Of a DNA stretch of 36,988 bases, positions 30,939 to 36,988 are shown piece by piece (position 1 is the first letter of the stretch; each line of letters begins with the position of its first letter). The DNA is from Lachnospiraceae bacterium (GTDB taxonomy: Bacteria > Bacillota > Clostridia > Lachnospirales > Lachnospiraceae): contig JAAUZV010000005.1 of the NCBI GenBank assembly GCA_014804425.1, forward strand, positions 95,722-132,709, written 5' to 3'. The translations under genes were made by a program, and so were the position numbers. Below the pieces are notes generated by a model. The model was not told the origin of the DNA and did no database searches. It saw only the letters and a list, made by a program, of their open reading frames with translations.

Positions 30939-31645
30939 AGATGAATAATGTGATCAAAATCATGAAAATGGATATGGCGATATGCAGAAAATCATGGATC
31001 ATCATGATACTCAGCATGTTGGCGGCCGGAATCGGATGCCTGTTTTTTCTGACCCCGTTGCTGCTCGGATTTTTTGTTGTGGGATCAACTGCCGTGGTAT
31101 CCTCTATCTTTGCGGTAGAAGGAAAATCCAATATGGAATTTTTTTACGGCTGCTTTCCGATCAGAAAGCGGGAGCATATTATAGGAAGAAGTCTGACCTG
31201 TCTCGTGGTCATGGCAGTTCCTACCCTGATCAGTATCGTTTTTGTTTTGATCGGAATGCATATCCCGTTATGCCAAATGGAAGAAATGCGGGTGCTTGCG
31301 GAGACGACAAAGCCGTATCAGATGATCATTCTCTGCGCCATGATCATGCTCGGCTTTTGGGGCGGCGGGAACCTGCTGCTGGCGGCTTTTATCGGAAAAA
31401 TAGAATCACGGGAGATGTGCGAGGTACTTTTGCTGCTGTTGGAAGCGCTGCTTGCGGGCGCGGTTCTGTTTGTGGTTCAAAAAGCGTGCTATCACGGCGA
31501 TCAGCAGGCAATGATAAGCGCACTTGGACGGTTTGCTTCCGATCATCAGGCGCTCGCCTGTATCCTGTTGGTGTTGACGGGACTGGCCGCATTGGCAGCA
31601 GGCACAATGATCTCGATGAAGCTGGTACAGAAAAAGCGCGGATAG
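30935..31645 (+). CDS. ABC-2 type transporter membrane subunit (second)
   Basis: The 236-residue protein has six likely membrane segments: IIMILSMLAAGIGCLFFL, LLGFFVVGSTAVVSSIF, LVVMAVPTLISIVFVLIG, MIILCAMIMLGFWGGGN, LLLLLEALLAGAVLFVV and ACILLVLTGLAALAAG. The loop EGKSNMEFFYGCFPIRKREHIIG (in part) holds the usual ABC-2 pattern where the chain returns to the membrane. Its start overlaps the ATPase stop, so the two are translationally coupled. The substrate is unknown. Confidence 0.85.
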   Translation: MKMNNVIKIMKMDMAICRKSWIIMILSMLAAGIGCLFFLTPLLLGFFVVGSTAVVSSIFAVEGKSNMEFFYGCFPIRKREHIIGRSLTCLVVMAVPTLISIVFVLIGMHIPLCQMEEMRVLAETTKPYQMIILCAMIMLGFWGGGNLLLAAFIGKIESREMCEVLLLLLEALLAGAVLFVVQKACYHGDQQAMISALGRFASDHQALACILLVLTGLAALAAGTMISMKLVQKKRG

Positions 31646-31667
31646 GTGAAGGACAATTACCCATTGT

Positions 31668-31696
31668 TTGACGCGGCTGTTTTCTGCATGTTACAT
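31668..31696 (+). promoter_or_regulatory. Candidate promoter of the XRE-CheY gene
   Basis: TTGACG (31668-31673), 17 bases and TTACAT (31691-31696) lie 68 bases before the start codon. The -10 is poor, so confidence is limited. The -10 sits in a small ATGTTACAT dyad. Confidence 0.4.
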
Positions 31697-31763
31697 TGAA
31701 TCTGTCAATCGTGATAGGAATGGTATTGGAGTTATGTAAACATTGCAGAAACGGAGGAGCGCT

Positions 31764-32414
31764 ATGAATATCGGAGAAGTGATCAGGAGCAAGCGTCAAA
31801 AAAAGAATCTCACACAGGCAGAATTGGCAGAACTGCTGAAAGTGACTCCCCAGGCCGTGTCGAGATGGGAGATGGGTATTTCCTATCCGGATATTGCCAT
31901 GGTACCTAAGATTTCAGAGGTTTTGCGGGTGAGTGCCGATGAATTGCTTGGGATCAGGCTGTCAAATGAGAATCTGGAACCCGGAGAGGAAAATGGCGAT
32001 GCCACTGTCTTAAATCAGGATCAGGTGGACAGTATCTTCGATTACATTCCGGAACCTGTATCAGGAAAAAGCAAAAGAGTCCTTGTTGTCGATGATGCAG
32101 ACTTTATGAGAATGATGTTGGAGGATATGCTGACGCACCAGGGGCATATTGTTTTGCAGGCAAAAAGCGGGCAGGAGTGTCTGGAACGATTGCAGGACGA
32201 GGCTGTGGACGTCTGTGTGCTTGACATCTGCATGCCGGGTATGGATGGGATAGAGGTCTTAAAAAGGATCAAAGAGCGGCAGCCTGAATTACGGGTCGTG
32301 ATGATTTCGGCATTGTCTCAGGAGAGCAATGTGAAACAGGCATTGCGGATCGGGGCGGATGCGTTTGTTGTAAAACCGTTTCAGGGACAGAGCCTGATCG
32401 ATCGGATTGGATAG
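31764..32414 (+). CDS. XRE helix-turn-helix fused to a CheY-like receiver domain
   Basis: ATG 31764 has GGAGGAGC upstream; the earlier in-frame start at 31743 does not. The 216-residue protein joins a Cro/C1 DNA-binding domain (residues 7-62, with TQAELAELLKVTPQAVSRWE as helix-turn-helix) by a 40-residue linker to a receiver domain (104-216). The receiver is complete: acid pair Asp110/Asp111, phosphoacceptor Asp154 (LDICMPGMDG), switch Ser182 and Lys204 (VVKPF). Response regulators normally carry the receiver first and a wHTH or HTH_LuxR output; an XRE input before the receiver is unusual. No histidine kinase is adjacent. The end of the gene is duplicated at 33930-33987. Confidence 0.9.
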   Translation: MNIGEVIRSKRQKKNLTQAELAELLKVTPQAVSRWEMGISYPDIAMVPKISEVLRVSADELLGIRLSNENLEPGEENGDATVLNQDQVDSIFDYIPEPVSGKSKRVLVVDDADFMRMMLEDMLTHQGHIVLQAKSGQECLERLQDEAVDVCVLDICMPGMDGIEVLKRIKERQPELRVVMISALSQESNVKQALRIGADAFVVKPFQGQSLIDRIG

Positions 32415-32424
32415 GAAATGGGAA
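32367..32424 (+). repeat. 58-bp direct repeat, copy 1 (3' end of the XRE-CheY gene)
   Basis: It covers the last 15 codons, the stop and 10 bases beyond. It matches 33930-33987 at about 54 of 58 bases. This copy is in the intact gene. Confidence 0.85.
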
Positions 32425-32465
32425 CACAAAAGGGGAGCGGTGTTGAAGGCGCTTCCCTTTTGTGT
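32424..32465 (+). terminator. Long stem-loop terminator after the XRE-CheY gene
   Basis: ACACAAAAGGGGAGCG (32424-32439) pairs with CGCTTCCCTTTTGTGT (32450-32465) over 16 positions with one G-U. The 3' arm itself supplies the T-rich stretch. The stem works equally well on the other strand. Confidence 0.75.
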
Positions 32466-32780
32466 GTTGAAAATCAATAGCATCCTCTTTTCGGTTTCGC
32501 TTTTCGCACTGAATTTGGGAGATAGACGCAGTGTGTAGAAAATAGGCATTTTGGTAGATTGTTGTTGAGTGCAGATGGGCGGGATGATATAATTCTTTTG
32601 AAATCCGCAAATACATGGCTGATACAATGTATCTATTCAAGCAAGCCGACAAGACTATTGTGCTGATTGGCAGATATGCGGATATTGTGACACGGAATAT
32701 CCCGGCAAAGAAAAAGGACGGTGTGGATGTAATCTCAAAAGTGCAAATATGCTTGCATCATTTTCAGAGGAGGCAATCAG
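32466..32780 (+). other. Gene-free stretch with a possible gene remnant
   Basis: No convincing gene lies here. A 58-codon frame from ATG 32615 to TAA 32791 (MADTMYLFKQADKTIVLIG...) has no good ribosome binding site and overlaps the start of the next gene; it could be a remnant. The AGAGGAGG at 32767-32774 belongs to the next gene. I see no promoter with both boxes. Confidence 0.4.
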
Positions 32781-33920
32781 ATGTTCAATAAACACGATTT
32801 AACAAGAAATGGATGTATGTTGACAGGAAGCTTTGCAAAATGTGGGTATGACTGGTGGTGGCATTCGTTTACAGCGATAAATGAAGAAACTGGGGAAGAA
32901 AAGCCTTTTTTTGTAGAGTTTTTTCTATGTAATCCGGCACTTGCAGAGGAGAAGCCCGTATTGGGGCAGCTTCCCGCAAATAAAGAGTCGGGGAAAAGAC
33001 CATCGTATCTGATGATAAAGGCCGGATGCTGGGGAAGAGACCATAGGCAGATTCATCGTTTTTTCTCATGGAAGAAAATTGAGGTACAGAAATCAGCACC
33101 ATTTTTTGTGAGGGCAGGGGACTGTTTTGTATCTGATACGGAACTTAGTGGAAAAGTTAAAATGATGGAGAATGAGTTAGATGAGCACCCGGAGTATATG
33201 TGCGATGCAGGTACTATGGAATGGAATCTTAGGATGGATAAGAAAATTGCCTTCAACGTGGGATATGGTGCAAGCAGATTCTTTCGGGCATTAAAAGCCT
33301 TTGAGATGTATTGGCATGCGGAGGGAATGAAGACGGCCTACTGTGGAACCGTGATACTGGACGGGGTGAGGTACAGAGTGATGCCGGAGACTTCATATGG
33401 TTATGCAGATAAGAACTGGGGGAGTGGATTCACCAGTCCATGGATTTGGCTTTCGTCAAACTATATGATCAGTAATATCACTCATAAAAAGCTTGAGGAC
33501 AGCGTTTTTGATATTGGAGGAGGCAGGCCGAAGATATTTTTCGTGCCGCTGGAACGACAGCTCTTGTCGGCTTTTTGGTACGAGGGGAAAGAATACGAAT
33601 TCAATTTTTCTAAATTTTGGACGGGAACAAAGACAAAGTTTGCTTGTCGGGAGTCAGAGGAAGAAATCATTTGGCGAATCATACAGGAGAATCGAAAAGC
33701 AATCTTGAAAGTCAAGGTACATTGCAGGAAAAGTGACATGCTTTTTGTTAATTATGAAGCTCCGGATGGATCAAAACGCCATAACCGGCTATGGAATGGC
33801 GGTAATGGCACAGGAAGAATTCTTCTTTATGAAAAGCTGGATGGTAAAAAGAAGTTAGTGGACGATATTACTGTTTCTCATATTGGGTGCGAATACGGAG
33901 AATATGACAGCGAGAGATGA
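32781..33920 (+). CDS. Tocopherol cyclase-like protein
   Basis: The 379-residue protein resembles the tocopherol cyclase family (plant VTE1-like), which has many uncharacterised clostridial members. Recognisable parts are the opening GCMLTGSFAKCGYDWWWHSF, the QIHRFFSWKKIEV stretch, MEWNLRMDKKIAFNVGYG, and the block SYGYADKNWGSGFTSPWIWLSS (in part) with the family's A-x-K-N-W-G motif. Plants use the enzyme to close the chromanol ring; a gut clostridium makes no tocopherol, so the substrate here must differ. There is no signal peptide. AGAGGAGG precedes the ATG. A 58-bp direct repeat brackets the gene. Confidence 0.75.
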   Translation: MFNKHDLTRNGCMLTGSFAKCGYDWWWHSFTAINEETGEEKPFFVEFFLCNPALAEEKPVLGQLPANKESGKRPSYLMIKAGCWGRDHRQIHRFFSWKKIEVQKSAPFFVRAGDCFVSDTELSGKVKMMENELDEHPEYMCDAGTMEWNLRMDKKIAFNVGYGASRFFRALKAFEMYWHAEGMKTAYCGTVILDGVRYRVMPETSYGYADKNWGSGFTSPWIWLSSNYMISNITHKKLEDSVFDIGGGRPKIFFVPLERQLLSAFWYEGKEYEFNFSKFWTGTKTKFACRESEEEIIWRIIQENRKAILKVKVHCRKSDMLFVNYEAPDGSKRHNRLWNGGNGTGRILLYEKLDGKKKLVDDITVSHIGCEYGEYDSER

Positions 33921-33929
33921 TATGCCATC

Positions 33930-33987
33930 GTTGTGAAACCGTTTCAGGGGCAGAGCCTGATCGATCGGCTTGGATAGGGAATGGGAA
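33930..33987 (+). repeat. 58-bp direct repeat, copy 2 (orphan end of an XRE-CheY gene)
   Basis: It encodes the same final residues as the XRE-CheY protein (VVKPFQGQSLIDR-G then TAG) but has no gene in front of it. It starts 10 bases after the tocopherol-cyclase-like stop. It is either the right end of a duplication or the remains of a second receiver gene. Confidence 0.85.
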
Positions 33988-33994
33988 TAGTTTT

Positions 33995-34087
33995 GTCCTA
34001 GTGCTGCGGTTGCAGCACTAGGACATTAGTGTGAAAAATCAAAGATTTTTCACACGGCAAATTTGTGCTTACGCCCAAATTCGCGGA
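33995..34087 (+). repeat. Modular palindromic element, copy 3 of 3
   Basis: There are three consecutive hairpins. GTCCTAGTGCTGC (33995-34007) / GCAGCACTAGGAC (34012-34024) is perfect, GTGTGAAAAATC (34029-34040) / GATTTTTCACAC (34044-34055) is perfect, and GCAAATTTG (34057-34065) / CAAATTCGC (34076-34084) is imperfect. The last one is the core shared with the other two copies. It lies between two convergent genes and could also terminate transcription. Confidence 0.75.
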
Positions 34088-34121
34088 CATTGGTAAGAAT
34101 GGGGATTTTTATGGAGTGGTA

Positions 34122-34814
34122 TTACAAGCTTTCCCTCGCCAGTGTCCGCACCCTTTTCATAGCGTCCGATACCGCCGGAATGGCAAGCAAAATCAGTGTG
34201 ACAACGACTTCCGGAACGATGTAAGTGGCATTGTAGCCGAGCGAATACACAATAATGCCGATCGGTGACTGGTCGGATGCGTAAGCGCCAAAAAACAGTA
34301 CGCCCGAAAGAAAGGCAAACACATAGCGGGCGAATACGCCGACCACATAGCCGATGAGTAATCCGTGTTTCCGGTTACAGAAAAAGCCGGATAAGCCGAG
34401 CGCGCCGAACGCGAGCGGATAATCAACGAGAAGCTGGAACGGCGTGTAGAAAACCGGATCGAGCACAAATTGCAGCAGACCGTATGCAAATCCGGTCATC
34501 AGACCGGCAGCCGCGCCGTACCAGTAGCCGATCAAAACAATGAAGAGCATGCTGAACAGCGTGATAGAGCCACCGAACGGCAGTCTCGCAAATTTGATCT
34601 CCGAGGTGACGATGGCAAGCGCCATGGCAACACCGGAAAAGACGAGCTGCTTTGTCGCAAGACGGGCGCTGCGTTCTTTTTTTTGCAAAAAAAGAACGGA
34701 ACATACGATGAGCAGTGCGATCAGAATGACGACCGTGACGATTCCGGCGGCCGTCAGCTCAAATACAGGCTCATCCCAACTGTTGACGGTTGGTGTGGAA
34801 AAAAAATTTGACAT
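34122..34814 (-). CDS. thiT: Energy-coupled thiamine transporter, S component ThiT
   Basis: The 230-residue membrane protein has six predicted helices. It also has the ThiT signature region: YWYGAAAGLMTGFAYGLLQF, DPVFYTPFQLLVDYPLAFG, and a later YNATYIVPE loop. The latter two hold the residues that grip thiamine in the family. ThiT binds thiamine outside the cell and joins the ECF module (encoded elsewhere) for uptake. AAGGAGG lies 10 bases before its ATG on the minus strand, within a hairpin that can hide it. A TPP riboswitch upstream controls it. The extra N-terminal 20 residues before the first helix are unusual but short. Confidence 0.92.
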   Translation of the reverse strand: MSNFFSTPTVNSWDEPVFELTAAGIVTVVILIALLIVCSVLFLQKKERSARLATKQLVFSGVAMALAIVTSEIKFARLPFGGSITLFSMLFIVLIGYWYGAAAGLMTGFAYGLLQFVLDPVFYTPFQLLVDYPLAFGALGLSGFFCNRKHGLLIGYVVGVFARYVFAFLSGVLFFGAYASDQSPIGIIVYSLGYNATYIVPEVVVTLILLAIPAVSDAMKRVRTLARESL

Positions 34815-34821
34815 AAAAAAT

Positions 34822-34845
34822 CCTCCTTGTCTGTGGGCAAAGAGG
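34822..34845 (-). promoter_or_regulatory. thiT: Hairpin masking the thiT ribosome binding site
   Basis: On the minus strand CCTCTTTG and CAAGGAGG pair over 8 positions with one G-U, enclosing 8 bases. The AAGGAGG is the ribosome binding site of thiT. This is the likely expression platform of the riboswitch, acting on translation. Confidence 0.6.
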
Positions 34846-34895
34846 GGCTTGTGTGGTAAGATAACAGAAATGAAAAGAATTCCTGTCGTTCTTAG

Positions 34896-34992
34896 CCGCT
34901 TCCCTACGTCGGTACTAACCGAATCAGGTGATGAGGGTTAGAGCGGGAATCGGATTCCGTACTCAATCTCAGCGAAAGCTCCCCTAGCGCAT
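34896..34992 (-). ncRNA. TPP riboswitch aptamer
   Basis: On the minus strand the conserved blocks appear in order: GGGGAGC, GCTGAGA (the CUGAGA pyrimidine-sensor), ACCCT, ACCTGAT, and GGTTAGTACC followed by CGTAGGGAAGC. These match the THI-box pattern that binds thiamine pyrophosphate. The aptamer lies about 80 bases before thiT and after a promoter at 35055-35083. Binding of TPP would lower thiT expression when thiamine is plentiful. Confidence 0.92.
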
Positions 34993-35054
34993 AATATGTG
35001 ACAGACTGCCGGTCACATGAGATATGGTTTCTATGCATGCAGCAGCCTTTAGTA

Positions 35055-35083
35055 AGCATACAGAGTTTTTTGCGGGATGTCAA
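35055..35083 (-). promoter_or_regulatory. Promoter of thiT
   Basis: On the minus strand TTGACA (35083-35078), 17 bases and TATGCT (35060-35055) lie upstream of the TPP riboswitch. The start would be near 35048, giving a leader of about 235 bases. Confidence 0.75.
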
Positions 35084-35126
35084 CTTTTTTGTATATCAGG
35101 CAATTGTGAAACGCAATGAATGATAT

Positions 35127-35300
35127 GTGTGCTTGTGCAAAATATACAGTTCCATAAGCAGGCACTATAAATGAATTTCTTTGAAATTCATTTTAACGCC
35201 GGTACTTACATGCGGTATTTTCGCATGTTATGTACCGCTGCGGCTGAATTGTAGCGAAAGCGTACCTGCGCTGGAATGTATATTTTGCACGATTGCACAA
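35127..35300. repeat. MITE-like element, copy 2 (inverted relative to copy 1)
   Basis: The ends GTGCAAAATATACAGTTCC and GGAATGTATATTTTGCAC are inverted repeats. Inside are AATGAATTTC/GAAATTCATT (35170-35191) and GGTACTTACATGCGGTA/TGCATGT-like arms around 35201-35236. Reverse-complemented, it matches 24315-24460 over both ends and the GGTACATAA...GTACC core. The remainder of the gene-free stretch 34993-35356 holds the thiT promoter at its left and nothing else I can name. Confidence 0.7.
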
Positions 35301-35356
35301 CCTATATGCATGAATTTCGCAATTACTGAGTTTAGAAAAATCAGAAAGGAAACAAT

Positions 35357-36040
35357 ATGATCTCAAAACTTCTATTTGATCTGGACGGGACATTGACAGA
35401 CCCGAAGGAGGGCATATGCAAGTCCGTACAGTATGCACTGCATGCATTCGGTATCGAGGAGCCGGATATCGATAAGCTGGAGCCGTTTATCGGACCGCCG
35501 CTCATGGACAGCTTCATGGAGTTTTACGGCATGACAAAGGAGCGTGCGGCGGAGGCAGTCGATAAATACCGCGAACGATTTTCGGTGACGGGATGGTCTG
35601 AGAATATCGTGTACGAGGGTGTGCCGCACATGCTGAAGGGCCTGCGCGACGCGGGATATGTGCTGGCAGTCGCCTCAAGCAAGCCGACGGTGTTCGTGGA
35701 GCGGATCTTAACACATTTCGGTCTGCGGGATGCCTTTTCGGTCGTGGTCGGCAGCGAATTGGACGGCAGACGGACGGGTAAGGATGAGGTGATTGCGGAG
35801 GCGCTGCGGCAGCTCTTTGCAAAGCAGGGAGATGAAGATCTTCTCATGATCGGAGACCGGAAATTTGATGTGGAGGGTGCGCATGCGCTCGGGATTCGCT
35901 GCGTGGGTGTGACCTACGGCTATGCGCAGCCGGGTGAGCTTACAGAGGCACAGGCGGATTTCCTTGCGGCTTCACCGGAGAAGCTGTTAGAACTGCTTTT
36001 GGAGCTGCGGGAGATGAAAGGCGGAACAAGACATGCATGA
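35357..36040 (+). CDS. HAD family hydrolase (phosphoglycolate phosphatase-like)
   Basis: The 227-residue protein shows HAD motif I FDLDGTLTD (7-15) with nucleophile Asp8 and acid Asp10, and a helical cap between about 18 and 85. Motif II is VASSKPT (about 105-111), followed by a motif III Lys (GRRTGKDEV), and motif IV is MIGDRKFDVEGA. This is subfamily IA, typical of phosphoglycolate and related sugar phosphatases that hydrolyse small phosphate esters in the cytoplasm. CAGAAAGGAAAC is the ribosome binding site. It overlaps the next gene by 8 bases. The substrate is not decided by the sequence. Confidence 0.9.
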   Translation: MISKLLFDLDGTLTDPKEGICKSVQYALHAFGIEEPDIDKLEPFIGPPLMDSFMEFYGMTKERAAEAVDKYRERFSVTGWSENIVYEGVPHMLKGLRDAGYVLAVASSKPTVFVERILTHFGLRDAFSVVVGSELDGRRTGKDEVIAEALRQLFAKQGDEDLLMIGDRKFDVEGAHALGIRCVGVTYGYAQPGELTEAQADFLAASPEKLLELLLELREMKGGTRHA

Positions 36041-36962
36041 CACACAGAAAACGACGCTTCAATATGTGGCGGATGTATGTCTCCCAATCGCGCTCTATTA
36101 TGTCGTCAGCAATATTGCCCTGTATGTGATCAACTTCATCGTGCAGTATGTGGCGGAGCGCTTCTTTGCAGATGGTACGGCATGGGTGATACGAAATGCC
36201 GCCGCGCTTCAGGTCGCGGACAATGCCGCCGCCATGTGCCTTGGTTTTTTCTGTGTGCGGCGGGCGTTCTTATCTGAGACGGCGGCAGGCGGAGAGCCGG
36301 TGCTTGTCGCGCCGCGTAGAGTGGCGTCTGGGTGGCTGCTTGAGGGAGTGCAGAGGCGAAAAAAAGACTGGTTCTGGTATATTCCACTGCTCCTATCCGG
36401 CACGGGGGCGGCGCTTGCCCTTAATTTTCTGGCCGGAATCATGCAGGCGGCATCGCGCGATGCCGCGTATGTGCAAGTGGCGAAGACACAGTATGCTGTT
36501 CCGATTTTGTTGGGGCTCATCGCTTACGGGATTGTCTCGCCGATCGTGGAGGAGGGGGTATTCCGGGGAATTTTGTACTTAAAATGCAGACGCTATCTCG
36601 GACGGCGGCTGCCCGCTGCGCTGCTTTCTGCATTACTGTTCGGCATCCTGCACGGGAATATGGTGCAGGGCGTGTACGGCTTTGTGATGGGATTGATCAT
36701 GATCTGGTTTTATGAGCGCTATGACAGCTTTCTTGCGCCTGTGCTCGTCCATGCCGCGTCGAATATCAGCGTGTTTCTCTTAAGCTTTGCAAGCGGAGGG
36801 CGCTTTGACGGTAGTTCCGGGGAAAGTGTAAGCGGCGGAGGTGCTTTTGGCAGTACAAGTACGACAGTGATCTGGTGCGTTATTTGTGCAGCGGTTTCAG
36901 TTTTTAGTGCATTATTTATCGTAAAATGGCAAAAGAGGCCTACTGCAGAAGAAAAAAAGTAA
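36033..36962 (+). CDS. CPBP family intramembrane metalloprotease
   Basis: The 309-residue membrane protein has an N-terminal helix pair and a central helix at about 114-137. The CPBP/Abi active-site set follows: E173-E174-x-x-x-R178 (VEEGVFRG), His207 (FGILHGN), and H240-x-x-x-N244 (HAASN). Relatives process CAAX-type proteins or give self-immunity to bacteriocins. A Gly/Ser-rich loop (about 255-275) precedes the last helix. It is probably cotranslated with the HAD gene, whose end it overlaps. No target peptide gene is visible in the window. Confidence 0.88.
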   Translation: MHDTQKTTLQYVADVCLPIALYYVVSNIALYVINFIVQYVAERFFADGTAWVIRNAAALQVADNAAAMCLGFFCVRRAFLSETAAGGEPVLVAPRRVASGWLLEGVQRRKKDWFWYIPLLLSGTGAALALNFLAGIMQAASRDAAYVQVAKTQYAVPILLGLIAYGIVSPIVEEGVFRGILYLKCRRYLGRRLPAALLSALLFGILHGNMVQGVYGFVMGLIMIWFYERYDSFLAPVLVHAASNISVFLLSFASGGRFDGSSGESVSGGGAFGSTSTTVIWCVICAAVSVFSALFIVKWQKRPTAEEKK

Positions 36963-36988
36963 AAATATTTTTCATGTAAATTGTGTAT

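Noticed and set aside
1..36988. CRISPR array, tRNA or rRNA genes
   Set aside because: No regularly spaced direct repeats, no cloverleaf-like sequences with a TTCGANNC-type arm, and no rRNA motifs were seen.

Overview
The window looks like chromosomal DNA of a Clostridia bacterium, most likely a Lachnospiraceae member. This rests on gene content and style, not on a marker gene: AddA, paired GntR(YtrA)-ABC modules, ThiT behind a TPP riboswitch, a tocopherol-cyclase-like protein, several GNAT and XRE genes, strong AGGAGG-type ribosome binding sites, and TTGACA/TATAAT promoters. No rRNA, tRNA, CRISPR array or intact insertion sequence is visible.

Left part (about 1-14,400) is a mosaic accessory region. 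It holds small cargo genes (GNAT acetyltransferases, a pyrophosphatase-like protein, a P-loop kinase, two unassigned acidic proteins, an ABC pair, a Tam-like methyltransferase, a NimA-like flavoprotein, a sugar acetyltransferase) separated by gene debris: a piece of tyrosine recombinase, the N-terminus of a metallo-beta-lactamase-fold protein, and the N-terminal piece of a conjugative-element topoisomerase III fused in frame to an S66/MccF-like peptidase. Short direct repeats (31-68 bp) recur at gene boundaries, and one 141-bp stretch (3225-3365) is a collapsed copy of a 3-kb stretch (9899-12899). In its centre lies an AT-rich pair: a zinc-ribbon protein with a HEPN-type RxxxxH motif and a KAP-type P-loop NTPase. 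This is the best candidate for an undescribed defence-like module.

Middle part (14,437-32,414) is more orderly. It contains addA without an adjacent addB, an HxlR/flavodoxin-reductase divergent pair, and two separate GntR-ABC-permease operons. Between these lies a three-gene operon of two ABC exporters with unusual N-terminal and zinc-ribbon extensions plus a DUF1854 protein. That operon is preceded by a promoter, a 28-codon leader peptide and a terminator whose 5' arm can alternatively pair with leader codons 16-19, which has the layout of ribosome-mediated attenuation. An XRE/GyrI-like regulator, a PadR plus NapH-like ferredoxin operon with a perfect 38-bp operator palindrome, and an XRE-CheY fusion protein follow.

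Right part (32,415-36,988) has a tocopherol-cyclase-like gene bracketed by a 58-bp duplication of the end of the XRE-CheY gene. It ends with thiT under a TPP riboswitch, a HAD phosphatase and a CPBP membrane protease. Two families of palindromic, MITE-like elements are scattered through the window, one with three copies and one with two, and some copies sit inside operons.
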